From: Acanthosepion lycidas
Taxonomy: Eukaryota > Mollusca > Cephalopoda > Sepiida > Sepiidae
DNA length: 64,000 nt
Assembly (NCBI GenBank): GCA_963932145.1
Contig: OZ010586.1
Coordinates: forward strand, 73,155,087-73,219,086
Direction: 5' to 3'
Part shown: positions 53,630 to 64,000 of the stretch, one piece after another
Layout: the number at the start of each line of letters is the position of its first letter
Numbering within the stretch: position 1 is the stretch's first letter
Program-made: the position numbers and the translations under genes
The notes under the pieces: model-generated
What the model was told of the DNA's origin: nothing
Database searches by the model: none
The model's input: only the letters and a program-made list of their open reading frames with translations

Positions 53630-54574
53630 CTTCATATCAACAAAGAACGTTAGTCTGAGAAGTCGAAACGAGTCACTTGATGGTAGACTGAATGTGGTCT
53701 CTCAGATGATTAATAGAGATACGTTTTGTTTTAGAAGAGTTAAAATTAACAAACTATTCCTTACTCCAGTTAACAACAAATTATAGGTCATTTTTGAGAT
53801 CAACTACCAATTTGACCTTATAGAACCGATCAGATTTACTATTGAGACAGGAGTAAATATTTGTATGATCAGCATAGATATCTAGTTGAGAACTGATGCC
53901 TTCAGGAAGGTCATTGATGAAAATTAAGAGCAAAGTAGATCCGAAGATAGAGCTCTGGCTGACACTTGCATTAATACAAATAGATGTAGAAGAGTGGCCG
54001 TTCAAGATAACTTTCATTTTGTGATTTGATAAAAAAAAGTCTAAATCAGTATAAATATTCGTCCAGAAATACCATAATTCGTGATAAAAGACCACCATGC
54101 TAAATCCTGTCGAACGGCTTCGAGATATTCAAAGCCGCACCACAAGCGCCATAATTTTTATCTAAGGCTCGATAGAAACTTTCAACAATAATCATTAATA
54201 CATCAGCAGTTGACTTAGAGAAACGTGAGTCATATTGCTTATCAGAAAGAAGACTTTGCGAGGTAAGATGCTTAACCCATTCGGAGTTGATTAGAGCATC
54301 TAGTACATTACCAAAATGAGGTAGAAGGATAATAATTAGAAGTATTAGAAGGTTTACGTGTGTTCTTAAAGACTGAAACAACAGAAAAGGATTTCCAACG
54401 AGTAGGAAAGCAAAGAGTAGCATGACATTTATTGTAGATTTTAGAGAGAACAGGATACGGTTCAGGAGCACGTTTCTTAGGAATTTGATAAGACCAAAAA
54501 AATTTAAAAATTCGTCCAGAGACACTTGAAATACCTAAGTCTGTGTATGACGTAATGTTCTTAATGTTTTTTTT

Positions 54575-54715
54575 TCTTTTTTTTTTTTTTTTTTAGAATT
54601 TTTCGGCGTTGATCTGTTATAACCAATTTAGCACTGGTGATAAGGCTGATATACTCAGAATATTTTGTGCTACCAATATTTTTGTCCAACGCCGGAAAAA
54701 TCTAAAAAAAAAAAA
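54575..54715. repeat. Small inverted-repeat element
   Basis: Arms TTTTTTAGAATTTTTCGGCG (to 54610) and CGCCGGAAAAATCTAAAAAA (from 54690) pair with one bulge around an ~80-bp centre. MITE-like or foldback. No family recognised. Confidence 0.55.
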
Positions 54716-54749
54716 TTAAGAATTCATCATGTACTTAAATAGTCGTGTC

Positions 54750-55190
54750 AGATTTAGACTCTCATATGGATGTCATGAATGGCGCCAAACCCCTTCAAAA
54801 TGTCTGACTAACGATTTTCCAGATTACGACAAAAATATATTCAAGCGAATTAATCTATGGGTCTTGAAGGAGTCTGGTCTTCGTCGTATCTTGTAGCCTG
54901 GCACTACAGGATCACAAAATAAAGACCTGTACCAAGTAACAGAAACAACATCACTTGACGAATTTTATCATCAGCAGCAGTAACTAAAATAGATAGCATA
55001 TGTAATTCAAAAAGAAAATAATATCATCATCATGTTGACTTTCCACACCGCCTTAGACAAAAGGCTAGGAAGGAAACTTCCATCAATAGTAAACAAAGCA
55101 ATCACATTTAGTGGACTTTTCCTGAAAACTGAAGAGAAATAGTTTATAAATGTCAACCGACGGTGGGGTACGCTAATTGTTGGGTCAATA
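54750..55190. repeat. Dispersed repeat, second copy of the 34.85 kb repeat
   Basis: See 34850-35330; blocks TGTACCAAGTAACAGAAACA, AAAGAAAATAATATCATCAT, TTTTCCTGAAAACTGAAG and TGTCAACCGACGG correspond. Confidence 0.55.
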
Positions 55191-55194
55191 TGAG

Positions 55195-55400
55195 GTATTA
55201 ATAGATAAAATGTTAACCTCCTTGTAGCTATAGCGACAACGCATTTAAATAATGCATGGTACCTGTGATTACTAGCAGTCAGAGTTAGTCACGCCATGGG
55301 TTGCTACAGAGAAGCTCATTTTGTCTCGTCATTCACCGTTACTCACGGTTACTCAGCCTGGCTTAACATTAACATGTTAAATAACATGGTGCTAGAACAG
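55195..55400. repeat. Dispersed repeat shared with 58.98-59.16 kb
   Basis: ATTACTAGCAGTCAGAGTTA, GTCACGCCATGGGTTGCTA, GAGAAGCTCA and TTGTCTC then CAGC-TGGC-AACATTAA match 59029-59150 in order. Confidence 0.6.
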
Positions 55401-55666
55401 TGGTTCCCCAAAGGGACGGCACGCCTCATAGTGTGATGGAAGAGGATAGCCGGTGAGGCGGAATGATTGAAAGACAAAGATTTAGAAACATTTAAAAAAA
55501 ATTCATATTCCAAAAATAAATATGATTTCAAAATTTAAAACATTATTATGGATTACTTGTAATTGCATGCATGAGTCCCAGTATAAATTGTCATAAATAA
55601 TTATTGATCGATTTTATCATTGTGATATTTTTTGCATTATATCAAACATTAAGAATATATTAACTA

Positions 55667-55761
55667 TTAGGTTGGTGCAAAAATAATGACGTAATAATGT
55701 CGTTTTTTGACGTTACGTCAAAAAACGACATTATTACGTCATTATTTTTGCACCAACCTAA
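55667..55761. mobile_element. MADE1-like MITE (copy 4), perfect palindrome
   Basis: 95 bp. Both ends read TTAGGTTGGTGCAAAAATA, the centre TTTGACGTTACGTCAAA pairs fully, and TA lies on each side. The two arms appear identical by eye, which makes this the cleanest copy. Confidence 0.95.
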
Positions 55762-55764
55762 TAG

Positions 55765-57465
55765 AAGGGAGAGTTATCAGTGATAATGTCCTAACTTCGA
55801 ATCTGTGGTTATCTCCTTTTAATACTCCGTCTGCTTTTTTTTTTTTTTTTTTTTTTTAATGTACTTTTTATCATATAAAATTTGTTGAGGCGTGAACAAA
55901 TTTTCATCCCGAAATTGCAGTCTAGAGAAAAATAATTTGGGAACTAATGTGTTGCAATAACGTAACCCGCCCAAAAAACATTCAAGAATGAAAAAAAAAT
56001 CAGGAAAATAAAAATGAAGCATTCCCTTGTTTGAAATTCGCGCCGCCATTAAGAACGTATATGCTTTTGGATGTCCTTAAAAAGAAGAGTAAATCAGAAT
56101 TAAAAAGAAAAGAACATAAGCTTGAAACTAAAACAGAGCATAAACTTCGAAAGAAAATTACAAAGTTTTTGGAACAACAATATGTTGTTTGTTTTTTTTT
56201 TTTTTCGCTCGCTGCTGAAGTAACAGAAAAAAAGATGAGAGAATACAGATCGCCACACTCCTACACGTAGCGTAGCTGGGTCACAGGCCCAAAAAATTTT
56301 CAATTTATTCGAATTTGTAAACCCCGAGGACAAGAACATGATACAATGTGTAAAAAATAAATTCCCGGAAAACTGTTAACCAAGAGAAATATATCGTATG
56401 TCAGATATTTATTTTTCAGTCGAAACCTTCAGAAAAAATTGGTTAATTTCTGACTTAAGGCTAAGAATTGTGAATTTGGCAAGCTCCTGGAAGATTTAAT
56501 CAGAGACAGAATTGAATTCAGTAATTAAACAAAGTCGCGAATTACTACATCATGACTTGGATTTAACACGAAATAAAGCAATAGAACAAATGCCGAACGA
56601 TGGATCATCGGGATGCAGTTTAAAAGTATAAATGGAAATACATCAATTTCGACAGTAATGTAGAACGGAGGACTGAAAAATAAATGATAGGGAAAATTGA
56701 AAAACCCGGTGTCTCAATATCAGAACATCAGATCTGAATGTCACATTCGTGTGGTAAATGCAGAAAAAAAACTCACCGAATTAACGCCAGGCTTACGAAC
56801 AAAAAAACATGTGGAAAATGCCACAAACGCAGCCATTTTACTAACATGTACCACTGTGAACCACAAAGCATATCATAAATAAATGATTACTACCTATTTT
56901 TAGATGAAATCATGCTAGAAAAAAATCCCGGTGACATACGACTGTACAGAAGAGATAGTAATCAAAGTCATTACAACTATTCATTTCAAGCTGGTCCCTG
57001 CAAGACAAGACAACATAATACCCCAAAATGTGCTGCGTACGCTAGTCCGCTACAGACAACCAAAATCCGACTGAAGAGTTACAGTCAGCACATCATCCAA
57101 CGTCAAGGTCAAGGGAATGCTCTTTCAGCGACAAGGTAAAGATAACTGCCATTTTAAGTTGTTAACCTGAAAGTTTCACCAATCCTTGAAAAATATGCAT
57201 ATGTGAACTTCAAGTTTATTAAAACGACGAGAAGTAAACGCTCTGGACCTATAAGCAGAAATAAGAAATACACCATTGGAGTTGGGACATCTCCTGGACA
57301 CCTTCTAATGAGTCGTCGTCTAAGAGCATTATTACACACAGAGCATCGTTTATTCCATCCACATACAGAAAATCTATATTTCATTCGAAAAAAGACATTC
57401 TAAATATAAAAATAAACAGCAACACAAATATCACAACCGACATACAGGAAAGAATTCGAATCGTT
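55765..57465. other. No gene recognised; several small frames
   Basis: Poly-T/A runs at 55836-55857 and 56194-56205. Frames of 60-79 aa (for example 56912-57139, 57203-57403) have ordinary composition but no domain I can name. Closely packed frames such as MSRRLRALLHTEHRLFHPHT may be remnants of an unrecognised element. Confidence 0.3.
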
Positions 57466-57536
57466 GAAGTCAGTATGAATACAATAATTAGTTATATATA
57501 TATATATACTGAAGTCAGTATGAATACAATAATTAG

Positions 57537-57602
<66 letters not shown>
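57466..57602. repeat. (TA)n with duplicated flank
   Basis: GAAGTCAGTATGAATACAAT-AATTAGT plus (TA)n occurs twice in a row (57466 and 57510), followed by a ~60-bp (TA)n. Looks like a slippage or microsatellite-mediated duplication. Confidence 0.85.
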
Positions 57603-57779
57603 GTTCCTGTTTTCATGATATTCTGCGAATGAACTCTTTCGTGGCATTATTTTGCTTCTTAGTAACTCTGTGAAAATGAATGCCGAGTAGACAAGAATGA
57701 GCGTGCTCGACGTTTTCCATCCGCTTTTAATGAAGGTCAAAAAGCTGCCAAAGATCCTCGGGATATTTGTGCAGTCGAC

Positions 57780-58252
57780 GGAGATGAAATGCTTCAAAAC
57801 AAATCAGTCAATGCTAAGCTGTATGATAAACAAATGAACAGGTTCAAAGAGGCTATTCAGCTGAAAACACCTGACCGGCGATATAGTGTGATTATTCAAC
57901 ATGACAATACTCGCTCCCACGACTAATCATGCAATTAGAGAGCTCGATTTCGAAGTTCTGTCACATCCAACGTATTCTCCTGATTTAGCCGCTTAACGAA
58001 CCAAAAACACCACTTTTTGCACCACTTTCTAAGAATTAAAGGGGTGTTTCATTCAACAACGACGTTGAGCTCGAAACGTGTCTTGATGAATTTTTCTATC
58101 GTCGAGGCATTGAACATTTAGTGGATCGTTACCAGGAGGTTGTAAACAATGAAGGGGGAATACATTGTTGAATGAGTCATCAGAACTGTTAATGTAATAA
58201 ATATTAAAGTAAGTTATAAAAATCGACCGAATTTATGTAATAGCCTAATATA
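57780..58252 (+). mobile_element. Mariner element, 3' half
   Basis: The plus-strand translation has VIIQHDNTRSHD-like sequence (second catalytic Asp region) near 57890, AIRELDFEVLSHPTYSPDLA (mariner HPPYSPDLAPSDYH), FYRRGIEHLVDRYQEVVNNE, then a stop region. The end reads CCGAATTTATGTAATAGCCT-AATA. The 5' half is missing, replaced by (TA)n at 57600. Frame breaks present. Confidence 0.8.
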
Positions 58253-58377
58253 AGCTATGATTTAGTCTTATCGGAAGAGAATTAATTTCAGGAAGGGTTG
58301 GCCATGATGGAAACATATTGATATATTAAGCGCCTCGATGGAACAATACTCCCATAGGTTCAAAGTTTAAACAAGGA

Positions 58378-58557
58378 AGGGGGAATACATTGTTGCATGA
58401 TTCATCAAAACTGTTAATATTAGGTTGGTGCAAAAATAATGTTGGTTTTTGACGTTAAAAAATACGTCAAAAGCCGACATTATTTTTGCACCAACCTAAT
58501 AAGTAATATGTATTAAAATAAATGATAAAAAAACGCACGAATTAATGTCACAACCTG
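58378..58557 (+). mobile_element. Second mariner 3' end, split by a MITE
   Basis: GAAGGGGGAATACATTGTTG at 58376 repeats the mariner 3' sequence of 58153. After the MITE, AGTAATATGTATTAAAATAA and ACGCACGAATTAATGTCACA-ACCTGA correspond to ATAAATATTAAAGTAAGTTA and GACCGAATTTATGTAATAGCCT. It is therefore a related but diverged copy about 70-75% alike in the tail. Confidence 0.75.
58420..58499. mobile_element. MADE1-like MITE (copy 5), 80 bp
   Basis: Shortest copy. TTAGGTTGGTGCAAAAATA at both ends, centre GACGTTAAAAAATACGTC, TA on both sides. It lacks the ACGTAATAATGTCG segment of the others. It inserted into the mariner tail. Confidence 0.95.
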
Positions 58558-58559
58558 AC

Positions 58560-58980
58560 AGATGACAAAGCGTGGTCACTAGCCATTATCATGGGACAAA
58601 CCAAGATAATACATTGTCACAACTGCATCAGAACAAGCATATAGAAGAAAAAGACGACACCTACGCACATCAAGAAAGAACGACAACCAAATATCAACAC
58701 TCGTATCTGATGTATCAGACACTGTAAAGCAGATCCCCTTCAATCACGTTACACTCAGAAGCTGTCAGAATTGTCAAAATTATTTAAAAAAAATCCAATA
58801 CAGAACATTTAATAATGGCTAGAACAAAGCCAATTCTAAGAGTATAAGAGTGCTTTACTACTGTGATTGTCCATACGTCTGATCGTAGCGATATAGACTA
58901 TATAAAAATATATTTGTCTATTTGATGAACATTCTAATTTTTATATCTTGCGATGTGATGTATTAATATAAACACAATTC
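58560..58980. other. No feature recognised
   Basis: No gene or repeat family seen. Confidence 0.4.
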
Positions 58981-59165
58981 CTTTGTAAATATAGAGACCA
59001 ATCACATTTAAGTAAAGCATTATGCCTTTGGTTACTAGCAATCAGAGTCACGCCATAGGTTGCTAGAGATAAGCTCACGACAAGTTTTGTCTCTGCATTC
59101 AGTGTTGCTCAAAGATGCCCAGCATGGCACAATATTAATGTGATAGATAACAGTCAATGAATGCC
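58980..59165. repeat. Dispersed repeat shared with 55.2-55.4 kb
   Basis: See 55195-55400. Confidence 0.6.
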
Positions 59166-59309
59166 AAATTCTTCCTTCATGGAAACGGTTAATCTTACCA
59201 ACACCATTTTAGCGTTTTCTTAGAAACCCTTATGCGTAGGTAAGATTTACGGATTTTACACGACGCTGTCCACTGGTTTTACTACAACTGTGCTACTCCC
59301 TCGTAAAAA

Positions 59310-59360
59310 AAAAATATTGTCCCTTTAGAACGTAAGCAATCATGGTTGTCCACAGATTTT
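59310..59360 (-). mobile_element. LINE-B terminal scrap
   Basis: CCCTTTAGAACGTAAGCAAT then CATGGTTGTCCACAG is the reverse of the LINE-B terminal block. Confidence 0.45.
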
Positions 59361-59489
59361 TTTTTTTTTAGTATTTTATTTTCCGTGAATTGCCTTGACT
59401 TCTTGAAAAAGAAAACAGAATGGTTGTCCATCGCTTTCTCCATTGTTTTGAATACCCAGTTTCTGTAGAAAGTCTAGTTCTCCCTGCCA

Positions 59490-59592
59490 TTTAAGCCATA
59501 TGTGGGAGATAGAAGAAATACTCATGCTTTTTCCAAGGTCATTGGTGCGTAAGTGAATGCAATCGACTCGGCTGGAACTTGAATCCAGCATG
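59490..59592 (-). mobile_element. SINE-body fragment
   Basis: TTTTTCCAAGGTCATTGGTG, CGTAAGTGAATGCAATCGAC and TCGGCTGGAACTTGAATCC match the reverse of the 33.4 kb SINE. Confidence 0.6.
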
Positions 59593-59952
59593 TCTTTTGA
59601 TTATTCCTTCTCTGTAAGAAAAAGAGATTAATGACTAAAATAAAATTTTGCAATTTTTAGCATAAAATTTCGGCAATCAATCTGTACGTTATGCATTGAA
59701 ATTGAGAAAAGGATTGTAAAGGATGAGAAATTAAAACCAGTGTTGCTGGCAGAGGATCGAATTATTAGATTTATGAATCCTACTCTTGAAAATGACGGAA
59801 TTATTTACATATTGGTTAGTAACTTTGTCTCGAATAACAGTATCTGTGTTTTCAGCAGCGGATCAGTATAGCATCTGTGTGTTCTTCCAAGATTCATGTC
59901 TCGCACTCCGGCACTTCTGCCTGGGACCAGTGAATATGTATGTTAGTATATA

Positions 59953-60314
59953 CAGAGTACGAGGGGTAAATTGACGCCATTTTATATTTGAAATTTCGAG
60001 CATACTCGATGTTTATTTTTGATTTTTCGACTGCACACAGAATAATAAGGTCAGTTGGGTACTGTCTGTGAGAAAAAAAGTAGCATGACGAAATTTACTG
60101 TTATGGGGTCGACCCCTTTTTCATACAAGTGGACTCTACTAGTGTTACTTGGACTGCTGACGTTAATTATCCACAGTTCGACAGTCAGAGTACAGAGATT
60201 CAGATTGAGATTGTGACTGAGATTGTGATTGAGATTGAGTAATAGTGTGAGGTAACCGTTTGTAGAAGTCACAGTTACAAGCACACCCGACTCTAAGGAA
60301 GTCCTACTTCGAGG

Positions 60315-60364
<50 letters not shown>

Positions 60365-60501
60365 TAAAGACACTTTTTATGTTTAACGTTCTTTTTGTAG
60401 ATACAAGTATTTAAGTAAATGCTCTGTTTATAATAAACGGTATTAAATAACATTTACCGGCCTGAATGTCCGAGAAATTTTCATAGAAAATCAAAGGACG
60501 A

Positions 60502-60584
<83 letters not shown>

Positions 60585-61401
60585 ATTATTATTATTATTA
60601 TTATTGCTACTAACCGTGTTCCTGGATTTACTAACAGTATTACCCATTGTATTATTGTGTAAATACATTTATTTGTTATATTTAATTCCTGCGTTTGTTA
60701 TTCATTGCAGACCGAATTTCATCTTGGAATCCACAACATTTACTCTGCCAGAAATTTGGAAACGGCATTCTGTACTACTTGACATTCGCACTGGAAAAGG
60801 CCAATATGAACATTTCAGAGTGTTTGGGCGTCAATCTGAGGATTCGGAAAGAGTTGGATGAGTCTAATGGTGATTACGAAGGGTTTTTTAAGTGATCACT
60901 ACTGATGGCGACGTTATGCCCACATCCGTCTTCTCACTGGGCCTCAGACTCAACACGGATGCACACCGTGCCTTGAGGAGGTAGAGCTACCCTGGGTCAA
61001 GTGGGTGTCTGCCCCATGCCATACAAGCAGGAGAACCCAGTCATGCTTGTCAGTCATAGCTATCATCACCCCTTACATCTGGTCACCTAACGCCCTAATT
61101 ATGTATGGGGCACAGTTTAGCGAGAGACCGACAAAACTCCTTGTAACACCAAAGATGATCTGAAGGCAAGGATTATGACCTTGGCATTCACCAACTTAAA
61201 CAAGGAGACCTTCCAAAATAGTTGCAGGAGATTCTGAAGTCGTCTAGTGACCCGGATTGAATCCAATGATGATTTTATTGAATGAATTTACTCTTTAGTA
61301 CTTGAAAGTATTTTTGTGTAATTTTGGTAATATATCTGTTAAAATGAGATGAAAATATTTTTATTTTTGCGTAAATTAAACGATAATTCATCCACCGTAC
61401 G

Positions 61402-61402
<1 letters not shown>
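59953..61402 (+). mobile_element. Tc1/mariner element (copy 2), split by a solo LTR
   Basis: Same family as 49670-50488. Left end CAGAGTACGAGGGGTAAATT, right end (minus) GCGTACGGTGGATGAATTAT, TA on both sides. Without the LTR and its duplicated target it would be about 805 bp, close to the 819 bp of copy 1. Shared blocks: AATATGAACATTTCAGAGTG, CTTGAGGAGGTAGAGCTACC, AAACTCCTTGTAACACCAAA. The two copies carry a similar internal deletion. Confidence 0.85.
60099..60738. mobile_element. Solo LTR inside a mariner element
   Basis: 640 bp from TGTTATGGGG to CCACAACA, with TTTAC immediately before (60094-60098) and after (60739-60743). It contains (TA)n at about 60315-60361 and 60507-60580 plus (TTA)n to 60605, which have lengthened it. 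AATAAA lies near 60432. No internal genes, so recombination between LTRs probably removed the body. The exact 5-bp duplication suggests moderate age. Family not determined. Confidence 0.8.
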
Positions 61403-62285
<883 letters not shown>

Positions 62286-62288
<3 letters not shown>

Positions 62289-63802
62289 TACTGTGCAAAT
62301 GTAAGTGTTTTCGTAAGATAATATTTTAGAAAATTGTCTCTTTTTTTCCAGATAATCAACAAATCTTAATTAAACTATATATTTATTAAGAAAAAAACAT
62401 TTATTAAATCAATTACAACCCCTTTCGAAAACTTTTATCAAGCTGGAATAAAAATATTAATTAAAAATTAAGATGTGCAAAACCCTTATATATAATATTT
62501 GATAACTGCTTTTGAGATTACAATGACTTTTTCTCTAATTTTTAAGAAGTTTCTAGCAGTGGTAAGTGACCATTTGTGACCATTCTTTTTGACAAAACAC
62601 CCACAATTGCTCGATATTACCTGAGTTTCTTGCAGGCACTGATTTCTTTCACTTGAATCATAGATTTTTATATTGTGTTTAAATCAGGACATTTACTACG
62701 CCGTTCTTGACTTGAAATTTCTTTTTACAAACCCATTCTTTTATGAATTTGCTTCAGATCATTGAAAGTTCCAGCCTAATTTAAACCCAACTTTTGAACA
62801 GAGGACTTTCATTCAAAATTGCTTGGTATTTTGCAGAGTCCATTATGCTATCAATGCATACTATTTTGCCAGTTACAGCGACAGAAAAGCACCCCCAAAA
62901 TATAATGCTGTCACCGCCATATTGAATGGTTGGTATCAAATTCTTCTCTTCAAACGTCATACTAGAAGCTCACCAGATAGATCACCTATTGCTCCCCCTG
63001 AAAACTCTAGTTTGTTCTCATCCGACCATAAAACCTTTTGCCAGAATGTTTCTAATATGAGTGTTGGCATAGTTGAGGCAAGCATGCATGTGCTGTTTTT
63101 TGTAAGCAGTGTTTTTTTTTCTAGGCATTTTGCTATGGACTTCGGCATTGTTGAAACTTTATCGCACTGTAGATGTATACACAATGATTCCGACATTGGC
63201 CAATGAGCAATGAAGAACGGAGAAGGATTTGTCTACTTGTTCTTGTTGTTATTTTTCGCGGACGGCCACTCGTGATGCCATCATACCAAAGGCCTTCCAT
63301 TTATAAATAATTTGTTGCACGGCAACTCAATTTGATAGTTTTTTGTAGCCTTCTCAATAATTTAGGTCTCAAATATGAGATTTTTAAAAGATTCAGGAAG
63401 TTCTTTTGATCTTTGCATATATATGTTGTTTTTTTTTTTAAATTTAGTTTCTAACTGGACACATTTGCATATACAATGAGTTATATTGTTTCACTGAATT
63501 ATACACAGCTTATGAACATGTGTCATTTTTATTTTTACATGTGCACAAAAAATGATTTGTACTGGCAACCATGTAAAACAAAAATACAGAGTGTAAATGT
63601 AAGGATTCACTTACTTTTGCACATCTTAATTTTTAATTAATATTTTTATTCCAAATTGCTAAAAATCTTTGAAAGTAGTCGTAATTAATTTACCAAAGAC
63701 TTTTCTTAATGAATATAGTTTAATTAAGATTTGTTGATTATCTGGAAAAAGAGGCAATTATTTTAAATATTGTCTCAGGGGATCACTTACTCTTGCACAG
63801 CA

Positions 63803-63805
<3 letters not shown>
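62286..63805 (-). mobile_element. Tc1-type element with long IR/DR ends
   Basis: 1.52 kb. Outer ends CAGTACTGTGCAAATGTAAG and, on the opposite strand at the right, TAGTGCTGTGCAAGAGTAAG. The inverted similarity extends through CAGATAATCAACAAATCTTA to an inner TTAAGATGTGCAAAA repeat (62468 and, inverted, 63620), which is the IR/DR architecture of Tc1/Sleeping Beauty-type elements. The minus-strand frame 62957-63196 reads FWQKVLWSDENKLEFSGGAI (Tc1 WK-VLWSDESKF-LFG, first catalytic region). SGRPRK-like and MAVTAL-YFGGAFLSL-like blocks flank it. The frame is broken. Confidence 0.9.
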
Positions 63806-63862
<57 letters not shown>

Positions 63863-63890
63863 CAAATATATATATATATATAAAGCAGCG
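63806..63890. repeat. (TA)n microsatellite flanking the Tc1 element
   Basis: Continues the (TA)n seen left of the element at 62245-62285, so the element jumped into a (TA)n tract. Confidence 0.9.
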
Positions 63891-63904
63891 AGACCTTCAC
63901 AGAG

Positions 63905-63965
63905 TGCCGACAATCTGTTTCATCCTTGAATGCAATCTTCAGACCATGAAGATCACATTCAAGCA
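63905..63965 (-). ncRNA. Hammerhead-like ribozyme motif beside (TA)n
   Basis: On the minus strand GTCTGAAGA (exact CUGANGA at 63942-63936), about 14 bases of weak stem II, then exact GAAAC at 63921-63917 followed by AGATTGTC. Both conserved boxes are intact. Stem pairing is less certain than in the Penelope copies. Confidence 0.45.
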
Positions 63966-64000
63966 TAAAACAAACTGTTGCCAGTTAGTGTTGATCTCAG

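Larger units (their letters stand above)
51862..54530 (-). mobile_element. Long LINE-A copy interrupted by two LTR-type insertions
   Basis: One LINE-A copy can be followed from its RT (54525 on the minus strand) to its 3' end at 51862. Frames 54100-54525 and 53781-54098 read SQSLLSDKQYDSRFSKSTAD, KPFDRI, KMKVILNGHSSTSICINASV and SQLDIYADHTNIYSCLN (palm box YADD changed to YADH). FSPESIL-, RRIR-ILQ- and NSFF-type blocks follow at 53290-52900. LTR-like DNA lies at 53360-53629 and 51927-52759. Stops make it inactive. Confidence 0.8.

Noticed and set aside
62823-63206. 127-aa plus-strand frame
   Set aside because: It is antisense to the Tc1 transposase region and has no domain of its own.

Overview
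This is a gene-poor, AT-rich stretch of animal nuclear DNA. No open frame reads as a host gene: nearly every open frame is low-complexity translation of microsatellites or a shadow of decayed transposons. The mixture (several LINE families, Penelope-like elements with hammerhead-type ribozyme cores, Tc1/mariner elements and MITEs, tRNA- and 5S-derived SINEs, a Helitron, LTR remnants, very dense (TA)n/(GATA)n/(TG)n microsatellites) fits an intergenic or intronic region of a mollusc, most likely a cephalopod such as Octopus. That assignment is inference from repeat types, not from a gene.

Layout. 1-7 kb: microsatellites, a foldback repeat, LINE-B pieces and a degenerate GAATGTAAGAATAAAA-type tandem array (5.5-6.5 kb). 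8-10.4 kb: a Penelope-like element (reverse transcriptase plus GIY-YIG, minus strand) beside an internally deleted Tc1/mariner element. 11-15 kb: LINE fragments and a Penelope terminus. 15-20 kb: microsatellites, a palindromic MITE, a second Penelope piece, LINE and mariner fragments. 20.8-27.5 kb: three 5S-rRNA-derived SINE loci, a tRNA-type SINE, MITEs and LINE fragments. 27.6-31 kb: a Penelope terminal palindrome, a 250-bp foldback element, and a LINE copy with a 5' inversion. 32-39 kb: two long (TTC)n tracts, each joined to the 3' end of LINE-B, and a LINE-A copy inserted into LINE-B. 40-49.6 kb: degenerate telomere-like CTAACC/CTAAAT sequence hosting a Helitron, an LTR gag fossil, a mariner element, a SINE with target duplication, and a 55-bp minisatellite. 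49.6-64 kb: a mariner pair (one split by a solo LTR), a long LINE-A copy interrupted by two LTR-type insertions, more MITEs, and a Tc1 element inside (TA)n.

Nested insertions give a relative chronology: LINE-B is older than LINE-A (36.8-37.9 kb) and older than the tRNA-like SINE (33.4 kb); LINE-A is older than the LTR insertions (51.9 and 53.4 kb); mariner copies are older than the solo LTR (60.1 kb) and the MADE1-like MITE (58.4 kb). The most interesting theme is recurrent hammerhead-like ribozyme cores, both in Penelope termini and in short elements beside (TA)n microsatellites.
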